Shown piece after piece: positions 21,052-30,139 of a stretch of 64,000 bases of DNA (positions are counted from its first letter, which is position 1; the number at the start of each line of letters is the position of its first letter). Below the pieces are notes generated by a model. It was not told where the DNA came from. It was given only the letters and a program-made list of their open reading frames with translations, and did no database searches. Position numbers and translations under genes: made by a program. This stretch comes from Acidobacteriota bacterium (GTDB lineage Bacteria; Acidobacteriota; Terriglobia; Bryobacterales; UBA6623), in assembly GCA_016125275.1 (NCBI GenBank), contig WGMB01000007.1:434001-498000 (forward strand). Reading direction: 5' to 3'.

Positions 21052-22737
21052 ATGAAGCGTCGGAATTTCCTGTTCTACGCCGTCGCCGGGGGTTTCTCCT
21101 CCGGCCTCCTCCGCGCAGGCTCCAAGAAAGGCCCCCGCAAGCTCCCCGGCAACGACTGGTCCCGCCCGCAGCGGGCCGAGCATCTGCTCAACCGCCTCGG
21201 CTACGGACCCCGCCCCGGCGATGTCGAGCGCCTGGTCGCCCAAGGCGAGCGCGCCTGGATCGAGAGCCAGCTCGACCCCGCGAGCATCCCGGACGACGCC
21301 TTCGAGCAGCGCGTCGCCAGCTACTCCACCCTGACGATGAGCACCGGCGAGCTGCTGGCGCTGTTTCCGCAGTTCGGCGCCGTGCGGCGGTTGGTCGAGG
21401 GCGGCGAGCTGGACCCCGACCAGGTGCGGGGCCTGCCCGGCTTGGACCGGAAAATGGCCGTCCGCTTCGACCCTCTCGACTGGGAGGTCCATCGCCTGGA
21501 CGAGCCGGTCGAGCCCCCGAAACGCGGCAACGTCCGGCTCCGCGGCCGTCCCATCGAAGGCGTCAATCCGCAAACCGTCGTCACCGCCCAGCTCCAGGCC
21601 GCCAAGCTCACCCGCGCCGTCGCCAGCGAGCGGCAGCTCCAGGCGCTGATGGCCGACTTCTGGTTCAACCACTTCAACGTCTTCGCCGGCAAGCAGCAGA
21701 GCCGCCTGCTGCTCACCGAGTACGAGCGCGACGTCATCCTGCCGAACGCCTTCGGCAAGTTCCGCACGCTGCTGGGCGCGGTGGCGCACTCGCCCGCCAT
21801 GCTGACCTACCTCGACCACGCCCAGAGCTTCGGCCCGGACTCGGCGCTGGGCAAGCGGCGCAAGAAGGGGCTCAACGAGAACTACGCCCGCGAGCTCATG
21901 GAGCTCCACACCCTCGGCGTTGACGGCGGCTACACCCAGTCCGACGTGACCGAGGCGGCCCGCGTCCTCACCGGCTGGACCGTCGGCGGCCCCGGCTTCG
22001 ACGACGACAGCTTTCACTTCCTCGAGCCGGCGCACGACACCGGCGTCAAGACCATCCTCGGCGAGAGCTTCGAGCCGACGGGCCGGGCCGAGGGAGAGCG
22101 CCTGCTCGATCTGCTGGCGGAGCACCCATCCACCGCGCGCTTCCTGGCCCAAAAGCTCGTGCGCCGCTTCGTCGCCGACGAGCCGCCCCCCAAGCTGGTG
22201 GACGCCGTCGCCGCCGCCTACCAGCGCACCGACGGCGACATCTCCGCGATGCTGCGGGCGATCTTCTACTCCAAGGAGTTCTGGGCCGACGACGCCTACC
22301 GCGCCAAGACCAAGAAGCCGCTCGAGCTCGTCGCCTCGACGATCCGAGCTCTGGGCTCCGATTTCCAGGCGACCACGGCGCTGCTCAAGATCCTCGAGCG
22401 CATGGGAGAGCCGCTCTACCTGTGCCAGCCTCCCACCGGGTACGCCGACGTTGCGGAAGCCTGGACCGGCGGTGACGCCCTGGTCTCCCGCTGGAACTTC
22501 GCGCTCATGGCCGCCCGGGGACGCACCCCCGGCGTCAGCCCGCCCGACGATCTGGCGCCGATCGACACGGCCGCTCCCGACCAGGCCCTCGACGCCTTGG
22601 CGTCTCGCTATCTGCAAACGCCCTTGGAGGCGGAGTCCCAGCAGCGGCTGCTGGCCGCGGTCGGAGATCTGACGCCGCGTTCAGGCCCCTATCTGCTGGG
22701 TCTCGTGTTGGCCTCGCCCGAATTTCAGCGCCGTTGA
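21052..22737 (+). CDS. DUF1800 family protein
   Basis: Protein of 561 residues of the DUF1800 family (PF08811), recognised by AEHLLNRLGYGPRPGDVERL near the start, FWFNHFNVF, NENYARELMELHTLGVDGGYTQSDV, ARVLTGWT and the RFLAQKLVRRFVAD block. The N-terminus (KRRNFLFYAVAGGF) looks like a weak Tat or Sec leader. ATG 21052 is the first start that gives this leader. It is followed 18 bases later by its usual partner, DUF1501. Known: the two families are linked in many Acidobacteriota, Planctomycetes and Proteobacteria; biochemical role is unknown. Confidence 0.88.
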   Translation: MKRRNFLFYAVAGGFSSGLLRAGSKKGPRKLPGNDWSRPQRAEHLLNRLGYGPRPGDVERLVAQGERAWIESQLDPASIPDDAFEQRVASYSTLTMSTGELLALFPQFGAVRRLVEGGELDPDQVRGLPGLDRKMAVRFDPLDWEVHRLDEPVEPPKRGNVRLRGRPIEGVNPQTVVTAQLQAAKLTRAVASERQLQALMADFWFNHFNVFAGKQQSRLLLTEYERDVILPNAFGKFRTLLGAVAHSPAMLTYLDHAQSFGPDSALGKRRKKGLNENYARELMELHTLGVDGGYTQSDVTEAARVLTGWTVGGPGFDDDSFHFLEPAHDTGVKTILGESFEPTGRAEGERLLDLLAEHPSTARFLAQKLVRRFVADEPPPKLVDAVAAAYQRTDGDISAMLRAIFYSKEFWADDAYRAKTKKPLELVASTIRALGSDFQATTALLKILERMGEPLYLCQPPTGYADVAEAWTGGDALVSRWNFALMAARGRTPGVSPPDDLAPIDTAAPDQALDALASRYLQTPLEAESQQRLLAAVGDLTPRSGPYLLGLVLASPEFQRR

Positions 22738-22755
22738 GACAGGAGAGGAACCGCC

Positions 22756-23979
22756 ATGATCTGGTCCCGACGCAGTTTTCTCACTCGCTCCGGCCTGGCC
22801 CTGGCCGCCACCGCTGCCGCTCCCGGCTTTCTCTGCCGCGCCGCGGCGCTGGAGGGCAAGCGGCCCAAGACCCTGGTCGCGCTGTTTCTGCGCGGCGCCG
22901 CCGACGGCCTCAACGTCGTCGTCCCCAGCTTCGACGAGGCCTACTCCTCGCTCCGTCCCAACCTGGCGATTCCCCGCGCGGGCTCCGGCGCCGCCCTCGA
23001 CCTCGACGGCTCGTTCGGGCTGCATCCGGCCCTGCGATCGCTCACCGGCTTGTGGAACGACAAGGCGCTCGCCGCGATCCAGGCCACCGGCTCCCCGGAC
23101 CCGACGCGTTCTCACTTCGACGCCCAAGACTATATGGAGTCCGCCACGCCGGGCCGCAAGGGCGTCACGGACGGCTGGCTCAACCGCTTCATGACCCTCG
23201 AACAGGTTCCGGAGGAGTCGCCGCTCCGCGCCGTCGCGATCGCCACCAAGCCGCCCCGGGCGTTGCAAGGTTCGGCTCCCGCCACGGTGCTGCCGAATGT
23301 CAATCGGTTCCGTCTCGCCGCCGGCGCGCCGCAGGTCGCCAAGGCCTTCGGGGCGCTCTACGGTGAGCAGCCGACGGCTGAGCTCAACCGCTCCGGCCGG
23401 AACGCCCTGGAGTCCCTGCGCCTCATCGAAGACATCCAGAAAACCGCCTACCAGCCCGCCAACGGCGCCCGCTATCCGCGCGGCCGCTTCGGCGACAAGA
23501 TGTTGCAGATCGCGCAACTGCTCAAGGCCGACGTGGGGCTCGAAATCGCCTTCGCCGACGGCGGCGGCTGGGACAGCCACACCAACCAGGAGCAGCAGAT
23601 CGAGCCCTTGTTGCGCGACCTCGGCGACTCCCTGGCCGCCTTCGCCCAAGACCTCGGCTCGCGGATGGAGGACGTGCTGGTGCTGACCATGTCCGAGTTC
23701 GGACGCACCGCCGCTGAAAACGGCAATCGCGGCACCGACCACGGTCACGGCAACTGCATGTTCGTCCTCGGCGGCGGCGTGCGCGGCGGGCAAGTCTACG
23801 GCGATTGGCCCGGCCTGGGCCCCGACCAGCTCTACCAGCGCCGCGACCTGGCCGTGACCACCGACTTCCGCGATATCTTCGCCGAAGCCCTCGTCGGCCA
23901 CTTCGGCGCCGACCGAATCGACGCCGTCTTTCCCGGCTACCAACCCCAAAAGACCCTCGGCTTTTTGCGCTCCGCCTAG
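22756..23979 (+). CDS. DUF1501 family Tat-exported protein
   Basis: Protein of 407 residues of the DUF1501 family (PF07394), related to the alkaline phosphatase/sulfatase fold. A twin-arginine leader (SRRSFLTRSGLALAATA) predicts export in folded form. Family motifs: LVALFLRGAADGLNVVVP, GSPDPTRSHFDAQDYMES, GGGWDSHTNQ, LVLTMSEFGRTAAENGNRGTDHGHGNCMFVLGG. The conserved D/H residues could hold metal. GGAGAGGAA precedes the ATG. It forms a two-gene unit with DUF1800. Function unknown. Confidence 0.9.
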   Translation: MIWSRRSFLTRSGLALAATAAAPGFLCRAAALEGKRPKTLVALFLRGAADGLNVVVPSFDEAYSSLRPNLAIPRAGSGAALDLDGSFGLHPALRSLTGLWNDKALAAIQATGSPDPTRSHFDAQDYMESATPGRKGVTDGWLNRFMTLEQVPEESPLRAVAIATKPPRALQGSAPATVLPNVNRFRLAAGAPQVAKAFGALYGEQPTAELNRSGRNALESLRLIEDIQKTAYQPANGARYPRGRFGDKMLQIAQLLKADVGLEIAFADGGGWDSHTNQEQQIEPLLRDLGDSLAAFAQDLGSRMEDVLVLTMSEFGRTAAENGNRGTDHGHGNCMFVLGGGVRGGQVYGDWPGLGPDQLYQRRDLAVTTDFRDIFAEALVGHFGADRIDAVFPGYQPQKTLGFLRSA

Positions 23980-24003
23980 AGCCGCGTCCGCGGCGGGCGG
24001 GGT

Positions 24004-24033
24004 TTGGCAAAACCGCTACCGTTGTATTACACT
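24004..24033 (+). promoter_or_regulatory. Candidate sigma70-type promoter for the EF-G paralog
   Basis: TTGGCA at 24004-24009 and TACACT at 24028-24033, spaced by 18 bases. Predicted start near 24040 would give a leader of about 39 bases containing the GGAGGA site at 24062-24067. Read by eye; not confirmed. Confidence 0.5.
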
Positions 24034-24078
24034 CCCGCTCGCGTCCCCCCGTTCGGGCGATGGAGGAAATCCACGAGT

Positions 24079-26166
24079 ATGACGGTCTACCAAAGCAAGG
24101 ACATCCGCAACATCGGCGTCATCGGACACGGCGACCACGGCAAGACCAGCCTGGTCGCCGCGATGCTTCATACCGCCGGGGTCACCAACCGCTTGTTGCG
24201 GGTTGACGAAGGCAACACCGTCACCGACTTCGACGAGGAGGAGGTCTCCCGCAAGGTCTCCGTCTCCTCCGCCCTGGCCCACGTGGACTGGAAGGGCGTC
24301 AAGATCAACCTCATCGATACGCCCGGCTACAACATCTTCATCAATGACGCCAAGGCCGCCCTCATCGCCGCCGACTGCGCCCTGACCGTGGTCGACGCCG
24401 TCGCCGGCGTCGAAGTGCAGACCGAAAAGGTCTGGGGCTACGCCGCTGACTACGGCATCCCGCGGCTGGTCTTCGTCAACAAGCTCGCCCGCGAGCGCGC
24501 CGACTTCGTCGGCGCCGTCGAGCAGGTCCAGGACGTGCTGGGCTCCGGCGCCGTAGCGGTGCAGTGGCCCATCGGCCTCGAAAAGAGCTTCCGCGGCATC
24601 ATCGACCTCATCTCCAAGAAAGCCTGGGAGTACACCCCCGACGGCGACGGCAAGGGCCGCGAGATCCCCATCCCCGCCGAGCTCGAAGCCGAGGTCGAGG
24701 AGGCCCGCGAAGCGCTGCTCGAAGCCGTCGCCGAGACCGACGAGACCCTGCTCAACGCCTATCTCGAAGAGATGACGCTGACCGACGAGCAGCTCATGGA
24801 CGGCCTGCGCCGCGCCTTCGCCGCCGGCGACCTGTTTCCCGTGCTCTGCGGCGGCGGCCTGCACAACATCGGCGTCGATCGCCTGATGGACTTCCTGGTC
24901 GAGGAGGCCCCCTCGCCGGTCGTCCGCGGAGGCGTCGCCACCACCGGCGGCTCGGTTCGCAAGATCGCCGATGACGAGCCCCTCGCGCTCTACGTCTTCA
25001 AGACCGCCGCCGACCCCTTCGCCGGCCGCGTCACCTACTTCCGGCTCGTCTCCGGCGTGCTCCATACCGACGAGGTGGTCCAGAACTTCACACGCTCCAC
25101 GAGCGAGAAGTTCGCCCGCCTGTCCATCCCGCAAGGCAAGGAGATGCAACAGGTTCCGGAGCTTCACGCCGGCGACATCGGCGTCGTGGCCAAGCTCCAC
25201 GAGACGCTCACCGGCGACAGCCTCGGCGCCAAGGATTCGCCCATCGAGTTCCCCAAGGTCGAGATCCCGCCGCCGGCCATCTCCTTCGCCATCGAGCCCA
25301 AGACCCGCCAAGACGAGGATCGCCTCAGCGCGGCCGTCCACAAGGTGCTCGAAGAGGACCTCTCGCTGAGCTTCTACCGCGACGAGCGCACCGGCGAGTT
25401 CCTGCTGGGCGGCAACGGCCAGCAGCACCTCGACGTCGTGGTCAGCAAGCTGGCCAAGCGCTACAACTGCGAGGTCTCCCTCAAGGCTCCCAAGATTCCC
25501 TATCGCGAGACGATTCGCGGCCACGCCGACGCCCACGGCCGTCACAAGAAGCAGACCGGCGGCCACGGCCAGTTCGGCGACTGTAAAATCCGCATGGACC
25601 CTCTGGAGCGCGGCGCCGACTTCGAGTTCTCCGACGAGATCTTCGGCGGAGCGATCCCCAAGACCTACATCCCGGCCGTCGAGAAGGGCATCCGCGAAGC
25701 CGCCGAGCACGGCTACCTGGCCGGCTACCCCGTGGTCGACTTCAAGGTGACCCTCTACGACGGCGCCTTCCACGACGTGGACTCCTCCGAGCTGGCCTTC
25801 AAGCTCGCCGGCCGCAAGGCCTTCCGCCTCGGGATGGAGCAAGCCAAGCCCGCCCTGCTGGAGCCCTTGATGAATGTGGAAGTCGTTGCTCCCATGGACT
25901 TTGCGGGCGACCTGATGGGCGACTTGAACCAGCGCCGCGGCCGCATCCAGGGCATGGAAACCAAGGGCCAGAACCAGGTCATCAAGGCCGAGGCGCCGAT
26001 GTCGGAGATGCTCACCTACGCCAACGATCTGACCTCGATGACGCAAGGCCGGGGCTCCTTTTCCATGGAGTTCAGCCACTACGATTACATGCCCCAGCAG
26101 ATGGCCGAAAAGGTCATCGAAGCGGCCCGCCGCGAGCGCGGCGACGCCGACGTGGACGACGAATGA
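24079..26166 (+). CDS. Divergent elongation factor G paralog
   Basis: Protein of 695 residues with the complete EF-G domain order: GTPase (1-~280), domain II, III, IV (GGHGQFGDCKIRMDP) and V. Its G motifs are unusual. The P-loop is GHGDHGKTS (16-24), G3 is DTPGYNIF with Tyr84 where translational GTPases have His, and G4 is NKLA (134-137) where the guanine-reading Asp is expected. Domain IV lacks the acidic loop tip pattern I know from canonical EF-G. It is therefore a paralog, not the housekeeping fusA; no rpsL/rpsG/tuf genes are adjacent. Start ATG 24079 follows GGAGGA by eleven bases. Possible roles are ribosome recycling, a GTP-independent factor, or a regulator (inference). Confidence 0.88.
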   Translation: MTVYQSKDIRNIGVIGHGDHGKTSLVAAMLHTAGVTNRLLRVDEGNTVTDFDEEEVSRKVSVSSALAHVDWKGVKINLIDTPGYNIFINDAKAALIAADCALTVVDAVAGVEVQTEKVWGYAADYGIPRLVFVNKLARERADFVGAVEQVQDVLGSGAVAVQWPIGLEKSFRGIIDLISKKAWEYTPDGDGKGREIPIPAELEAEVEEAREALLEAVAETDETLLNAYLEEMTLTDEQLMDGLRRAFAAGDLFPVLCGGGLHNIGVDRLMDFLVEEAPSPVVRGGVATTGGSVRKIADDEPLALYVFKTAADPFAGRVTYFRLVSGVLHTDEVVQNFTRSTSEKFARLSIPQGKEMQQVPELHAGDIGVVAKLHETLTGDSLGAKDSPIEFPKVEIPPPAISFAIEPKTRQDEDRLSAAVHKVLEEDLSLSFYRDERTGEFLLGGNGQQHLDVVVSKLAKRYNCEVSLKAPKIPYRETIRGHADAHGRHKKQTGGHGQFGDCKIRMDPLERGADFEFSDEIFGGAIPKTYIPAVEKGIREAAEHGYLAGYPVVDFKVTLYDGAFHDVDSSELAFKLAGRKAFRLGMEQAKPALLEPLMNVEVVAPMDFAGDLMGDLNQRRGRIQGMETKGQNQVIKAEAPMSEMLTYANDLTSMTQGRGSFSMEFSHYDYMPQQMAEKVIEAARRERGDADVDDE

Positions 26167-26247
26167 GGCGCGTCCGCGTCGGCCTTGGAACGGTTCGGCC
26201 GCGGTCCGGACGCCGTGCGTCGGAGTCCCGCCGGGGCGGTCCCTGGA

Positions 26248-26276
26248 TTGACCTCCCCGGGGGGGTCTGTTACGAT
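26248..26276 (+). promoter_or_regulatory. Candidate sigma70 promoter for the LysM lipoprotein gene
   Basis: TTGACC at 26248-26253, a 17-base spacer and TACGAT at 26271-26276, one of the best matches to the -35/-10 consensus in the window. Predicted start near 26283 leaves a leader of about 87 bases. Upstream, GCGTCCG (26170-26176) and CGGACGC (26207-26213) can pair and may end the EF-G transcript. Confidence 0.6.
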
Positions 26277-26369
26277 CGCCTTTAACTCGTACGAATGAGA
26301 GCGGCTAGTCAGTCCCAAGCCGCCGAGCGAGTTCCTAATTCCGTGATGCGAGTCTTGAGCGGGGGGAGA

Positions 26370-29195
26370 ATGCGCCGCTTCCTTTGCGTTTGGAGCATGT
26401 GCCTGTTTTGGGCTGCATGCGGCGAGCGAACCTTCCAATCCTCGACCGCACCGCGGCCGGCGGCGCCCGCGCCGCGAGCCGCTGCGGCCGCTCCCCAGGC
26501 GCAACCGCCGGTGCGTCCGGCGTCCGCCGCACCCCAGCCCGTACGGGCTGCCGCCCCGCCGCCTCCGGCCGCGCCGCAGCAGCCCCTCCAAACGGAAGCC
26601 GAGGAGCCTGAGGAAGTCGCCGTCGAGCTGCTCTCCGACGAGGAGATCCTGGCCCAGCGGCTGGAAGATCTCGAGCTCGAGGCGTTGCGCCAGTCCTTCA
26701 CGCCCACCGAGCTGCAGGACCCCGATCTGCCGGCGCTGGCCGCCGAAGACGGCTCCTTGCTCGATGAGATCGAGCAGGACGCCATCCCGGAAAACTACGA
26801 CCTCGAGCGCGACCGCGAAAAGATCCTGCTGGCCACCCAGTCCGACCTGCCGCTCACGCTCAACGATCAGGTCGCTCGGATGATCAACTACTTCTCCGGG
26901 CGGGGCGCCAAGACCTACCGCATCACCATGGGGCGGGCGGCGGCTTACCGCGAGATGATCGAGCGCATCCTCGACGAGGAAGGCGTGCCGGCCGAGCTGA
27001 TCCACCTGGCCCAAGCCGAGTCGGGCTTCCGCCCCAAGGCCGTCTCTTACGCCCGCGCCACCGGCATGTGGCAGTTCATGGCGTTTCGCGGCAAGCAGTA
27101 CGGGTTGCGGCAGGACCGCTACCTGGAAGAGCGCTACGACTTCGAGTCGGCCACCCGCGCCGCCGCCCGCCACCTCAAGGATCTCTACATCGAGTTCGGC
27201 GATTGGAACCTCGCCATGGCCGCCTACAACTCCGGCCCCGGCCGGGTGAAGCGCGCCATCGAACGCGGCGGCGGAACCCGCGACTACTGGGAGCTGTGCC
27301 GCCGGCAGTTGCTCCCCCGCCAGACCCGCGACTACGTGCCCATCATCCAGGCGATGACCTACATCGCCAAGCACCCCGAGCTCTATGACGTGGGCGAGAT
27401 CGACCCCGCGCCGCCGCTGCGCTACGACGTCGTCGAAACCGAAGAGGAGATCTCGCTCGAGCTCATCGCCGACATCACCGGCACCAACGTCGCCGAGATC
27501 GAGCAGCTCAACGAGGCCCTGCTGCGCTCGGCCACGCCGCCCTACCGCTACGCCTTGCGCCTGCCCGACGGCACGGCCTCGGCCTTCCGCAACGAGATCT
27601 CGATGGTCCCGTCGGACAAGCGCCTCTCCTGGCGCCGCCACGAGGTCGACGAGGGCGAGTCGGTTTCCGGCATCGCCAAGCAGTACGGCGTCTCAACCGA
27701 ACAGCTCATGGCCGTCAACGGCCTCAGCCCCGACGACGACGCCCTCAACGCCGGCGAGCGGCTGACCATCCCAGCCGAGACCAAGCTGCGGCTGTTCCGC
27801 AGCTACGGCGGAGCCGGCGGCCTCGTCGAGTCCGGCGCCGGCCGCTACCGCGTCGCCAATGGCGACACCCTGGGCGGCATCGCGCGCCGCTTCGGCGTCA
27901 GCGTCGGCAGCCTGCGGGAGTGGAACGGCCTGTCGAGCTCGCTCATCCGCGCCGGCCGCTACCTCATCGTGCGGCCTGACGGCGTCGGCGCTCCCTCGGC
28001 CGCCGCGCCGGACGGCAGCTACCGCGTCGCCCGCGGCGACACCCTAGGCAAGATCGCCGCCCGCTACCACACCAGCGTGGGCCAATTGCAGGCCTGGAAC
28101 GGCATGTCCTCCACGCGCATCCACGTCGGCGACCTGCTGCGAGTCCCCGGCTCCGGCTCCAGCGAGAGCGCCTCTGCCTCCTCCTCTAACTCCTCGGCTC
28201 CGGCCCCGGGCGGCAAGTACCGCATCCGCTCCGGCGACACCCTGGGCCGCATCGCCAGCCGCCACGGCGTCTCCGTCAGCGAGCTCCAGCGTTGGAACGG
28301 TCTGCGCGGCAACACCATCCACGCCGGCGACTGGCTGCACGTCTCCGAGCCCGGCTCGGCCCCGCGCGCCGCGGCGCCCGCCCCGGTTTCGAGCGCCGCC
28401 TCGTCCGGCGACGCCGAGATCCGCTACCGCATTCGTTCCGGCGATTCGCTGGCGACCATCGCCTCCAGCCATCACGTCTCCGTCTCTGACCTCAAGGCCT
28501 GGAACGGCTTGCGCAGCTCGCGCATCCAGGCCGGCGCCACCCTGACGATTCGCAATCAGCCCGGCTCGGGCGCCGCGCCGTCCGCATCGTCTGCGCCGGA
28601 GCCCGCCGCCGCCGAGCCCGTCGTCGCCCGCAACGCGCCGCCGGCGCCGTCCACCTCGGAGACGCGCTACAAGATCCGCCCGGGCGACAACCTCGGCGCC
28701 ATCGCCGAGACCTTCGGCGTCACCGCCTCGGACCTGCGTGAGTGGAACCACATGCGCGGTAGCCGGATCACCGCCGGCGACTACCTCGTCGTGCGGCCGC
28801 CCTCCTCGGCGCCGCGCGCCGACTCCCCCGCTCCGGTCGCAACCGCCGCGGTCGCCGAAGCTCCCAAGCCGGCCTCCGGCGGCGGCCTCTACGTCGTCCG
28901 CTCCGGCGACACCCTCGGCGCCATCGCCACCCGCCACGGCGTCACCGTCAGCGACCTGCGCGCCTGGAACGGCCTTCGCTCCACCCGCCTGAGCATCGGC
29001 CAGAAGCTGCACACCGCCGCGCCGCGCGCCGCCGGCGGCGACTACCAGATCCGCCCCGGCGACACCTTGGCCGTCATCGCCCGCCGCTTCAACGTCAGCG
29101 TGCAGGAACTGATGAGCTGGAACGGTCTGACCTCCACCGAGATCACAGCCGGCCGCAGCCTCCGCGTGCGGCCCGAAGCCGGCGGCGACAATTAG
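26370..29195 (+). CDS. mltD: MltD-type lytic transglycosylase lipoprotein with eight LysM repeats
   Basis: Protein of 941 residues. A lipoprotein leader ends in FWAAC-G, so the mature protein should be anchored by its Cys. A Pro/Ala-rich stretch and an acidic helical region lead to an SLT domain at about residues 190-335 with catalytic E217 (AQAESGF) and the companion motifs ATGMWQFM and AMAAYNSGPGRV. From residue ~420 onward there are eight LysM units (each near GDTLGxIAxRxxVSVxxLxxWNGL) joined by Ala/Pro/Ser linkers. E. coli MltD has two. The enzyme cleaves peptidoglycan glycan strands to anhydro-muropeptides. GGGGGGAGA directly precedes ATG 26370; a longer frame from 26295 would spoil the lipobox. 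Confidence 0.92.
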   Translation: MRRFLCVWSMCLFWAACGERTFQSSTAPRPAAPAPRAAAAAPQAQPPVRPASAAPQPVRAAAPPPPAAPQQPLQTEAEEPEEVAVELLSDEEILAQRLEDLELEALRQSFTPTELQDPDLPALAAEDGSLLDEIEQDAIPENYDLERDREKILLATQSDLPLTLNDQVARMINYFSGRGAKTYRITMGRAAAYREMIERILDEEGVPAELIHLAQAESGFRPKAVSYARATGMWQFMAFRGKQYGLRQDRYLEERYDFESATRAAARHLKDLYIEFGDWNLAMAAYNSGPGRVKRAIERGGGTRDYWELCRRQLLPRQTRDYVPIIQAMTYIAKHPELYDVGEIDPAPPLRYDVVETEEEISLELIADITGTNVAEIEQLNEALLRSATPPYRYALRLPDGTASAFRNEISMVPSDKRLSWRRHEVDEGESVSGIAKQYGVSTEQLMAVNGLSPDDDALNAGERLTIPAETKLRLFRSYGGAGGLVESGAGRYRVANGDTLGGIARRFGVSVGSLREWNGLSSSLIRAGRYLIVRPDGVGAPSAAAPDGSYRVARGDTLGKIAARYHTSVGQLQAWNGMSSTRIHVGDLLRVPGSGSSESASASSSNSSAPAPGGKYRIRSGDTLGRIASRHGVSVSELQRWNGLRGNTIHAGDWLHVSEPGSAPRAAAPAPVSSAASSGDAEIRYRIRSGDSLATIASSHHVSVSDLKAWNGLRSSRIQAGATLTIRNQPGSGAAPSASSAPEPAAAEPVVARNAPPAPSTSETRYKIRPGDNLGAIAETFGVTASDLREWNHMRGSRITAGDYLVVRPPSSAPRADSPAPVATAAVAEAPKPASGGGLYVVRSGDTLGAIATRHGVTVSDLRAWNGLRSTRLSIGQKLHTAAPRAAGGDYQIRPGDTLAVIARRFNVSVQELMSWNGLTSTEITAGRSLRVRPEAGGDN

Positions 29196-29202
29196 CCGCC
29201 CG

Positions 29203-29235
29203 CCTGTCCGGAATTTCTTCGTCCGGATGGACAGG
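29203..29235. repeat. Inverted repeat between mltD-like and HipA-like genes
   Basis: CCTGTCC (29203-29209) pairs with GGACAGG (29229-29235), and an inner CCGGA (29208-29212) with TCCGG (29222-29226). It begins seven bases after the upstream stop. A -10-like TATACT follows at 29239-29244, only 16 bases before the next start codon. It may end the upstream transcript or serve as an operator for the downstream pair. Confidence 0.6.
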
Positions 29236-29260
29236 TCGTATACTGGGATCGGTCGGATCC

Positions 29261-30139
29261 GTGACTGTTCGCGCTCGGCAGCACATCCGGCGGATGCGGG
29301 GCGGCGCCGCTTCACATCTGATGTTGACTGACGACGAGTGTCACTACGTCGTCAAGTTCCGGAACAATCCGCAGCATGCTCGCGTGCTCGTGAACGAGCT
29401 GGTCAGCTATGTGCTGCTCGAACACCTGGGGCTGCCTCAGCCGGGTTGGGCGATCGTCAACGTGCCTGCGTCTCTGGTGGACAGCACTCCCGCCCTTGAG
29501 ATGGAAGCCGGCGCCACGATCCGGCGCTGCGAGCCCGGGCTCCACTTCGGCTCGCGCTTTCCCGTCGACCCCGCCCGCCAAGCCGTCTACGACTACGTGC
29601 CCCTGTCGATGCTGCGCGTGGTCGCCAACCTCGACAGCTTTCTCGGCATGGTCTGCTTTGACAAGTGGCTCAGTAACGCCGACGGCCGGCAAGCCATCTT
29701 CTTCCGCGACCGCGCCAAGCGCTGGCTCGACGCAGACGCTGTGGCCGAAGGTCGTCCAGTCGGGCCGCGCTCGCTGATCTACGTCGTCAACATGATTGAC
29801 CACGGCTTCGTCTTCAACGCCCAGCGCTGGGAGTTCTCCGACCTGCCGGAGATGGGCCTCTACAGCCGCCGGGAGGTCTACGAGGGCGTCGCCGGGTACG
29901 ACAGTTTCGAGCCCTGGCTCAGCCGCATCCTCAACCTCTCGCCCGACGTGCTCGACCAGGCCTACAAGCAGATTCCGGCCGAATGGCACGGCGGCGAATG
30001 GGACCGCTTGGAAGCGCTGCTCGAAACGCTCTACAATCGTCGCCACAAGCTTCCGGACCTGCTCGCCGCCGGCAAGCAGGCCGACCGCGACCCGTTTCCA
30101 AAATGGTCGACCGCGGCCGCCAGGGGGGCTTCGCGATGA
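29261..30139 (+). CDS. HipA-like kinase-fold protein
   Basis: Protein of 292 residues with a truncated HipA-type kinase fold (HipA_2-like). Visible parts are an ATP-site Lys in YVVKFRNN, the hinge region, the catalytic-like stretch FDKWLSNADGRQ and the metal-binding-like MIDHGFVF. The N-terminal HipB-contact domain of classical HipA is absent. The GTG start at 29261 has a TATACT box 16 bases upstream, so the leader would be very short. The gene overlaps the DUF3037 gene by ATGA. Known: this small HipA-like family is commonly paired with DUF3037. A toxin-antitoxin role is speculative. Confidence 0.7.
   Translation: MTVRARQHIRRMRGGAASHLMLTDDECHYVVKFRNNPQHARVLVNELVSYVLLEHLGLPQPGWAIVNVPASLVDSTPALEMEAGATIRRCEPGLHFGSRFPVDPARQAVYDYVPLSMLRVVANLDSFLGMVCFDKWLSNADGRQAIFFRDRAKRWLDADAVAEGRPVGPRSLIYVVNMIDHGFVFNAQRWEFSDLPEMGLYSRREVYEGVAGYDSFEPWLSRILNLSPDVLDQAYKQIPAEWHGGEWDRLEALLETLYNRRHKLPDLLAAGKQADRDPFPKWSTAAARGASR

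Noticed and set aside
24016-26079. Minus-strand frame of 687 codons opposite the EF-G paralog
   Set aside because: Complement of an EF-G coding frame in high-G+C DNA; sequence rich in Gly/Leu/Val/His with no motif.
24079-26166. Housekeeping fusA
   Set aside because: Non-canonical G3 and G4 motifs and no ribosomal-protein or tuf neighbours; best viewed as a paralog.
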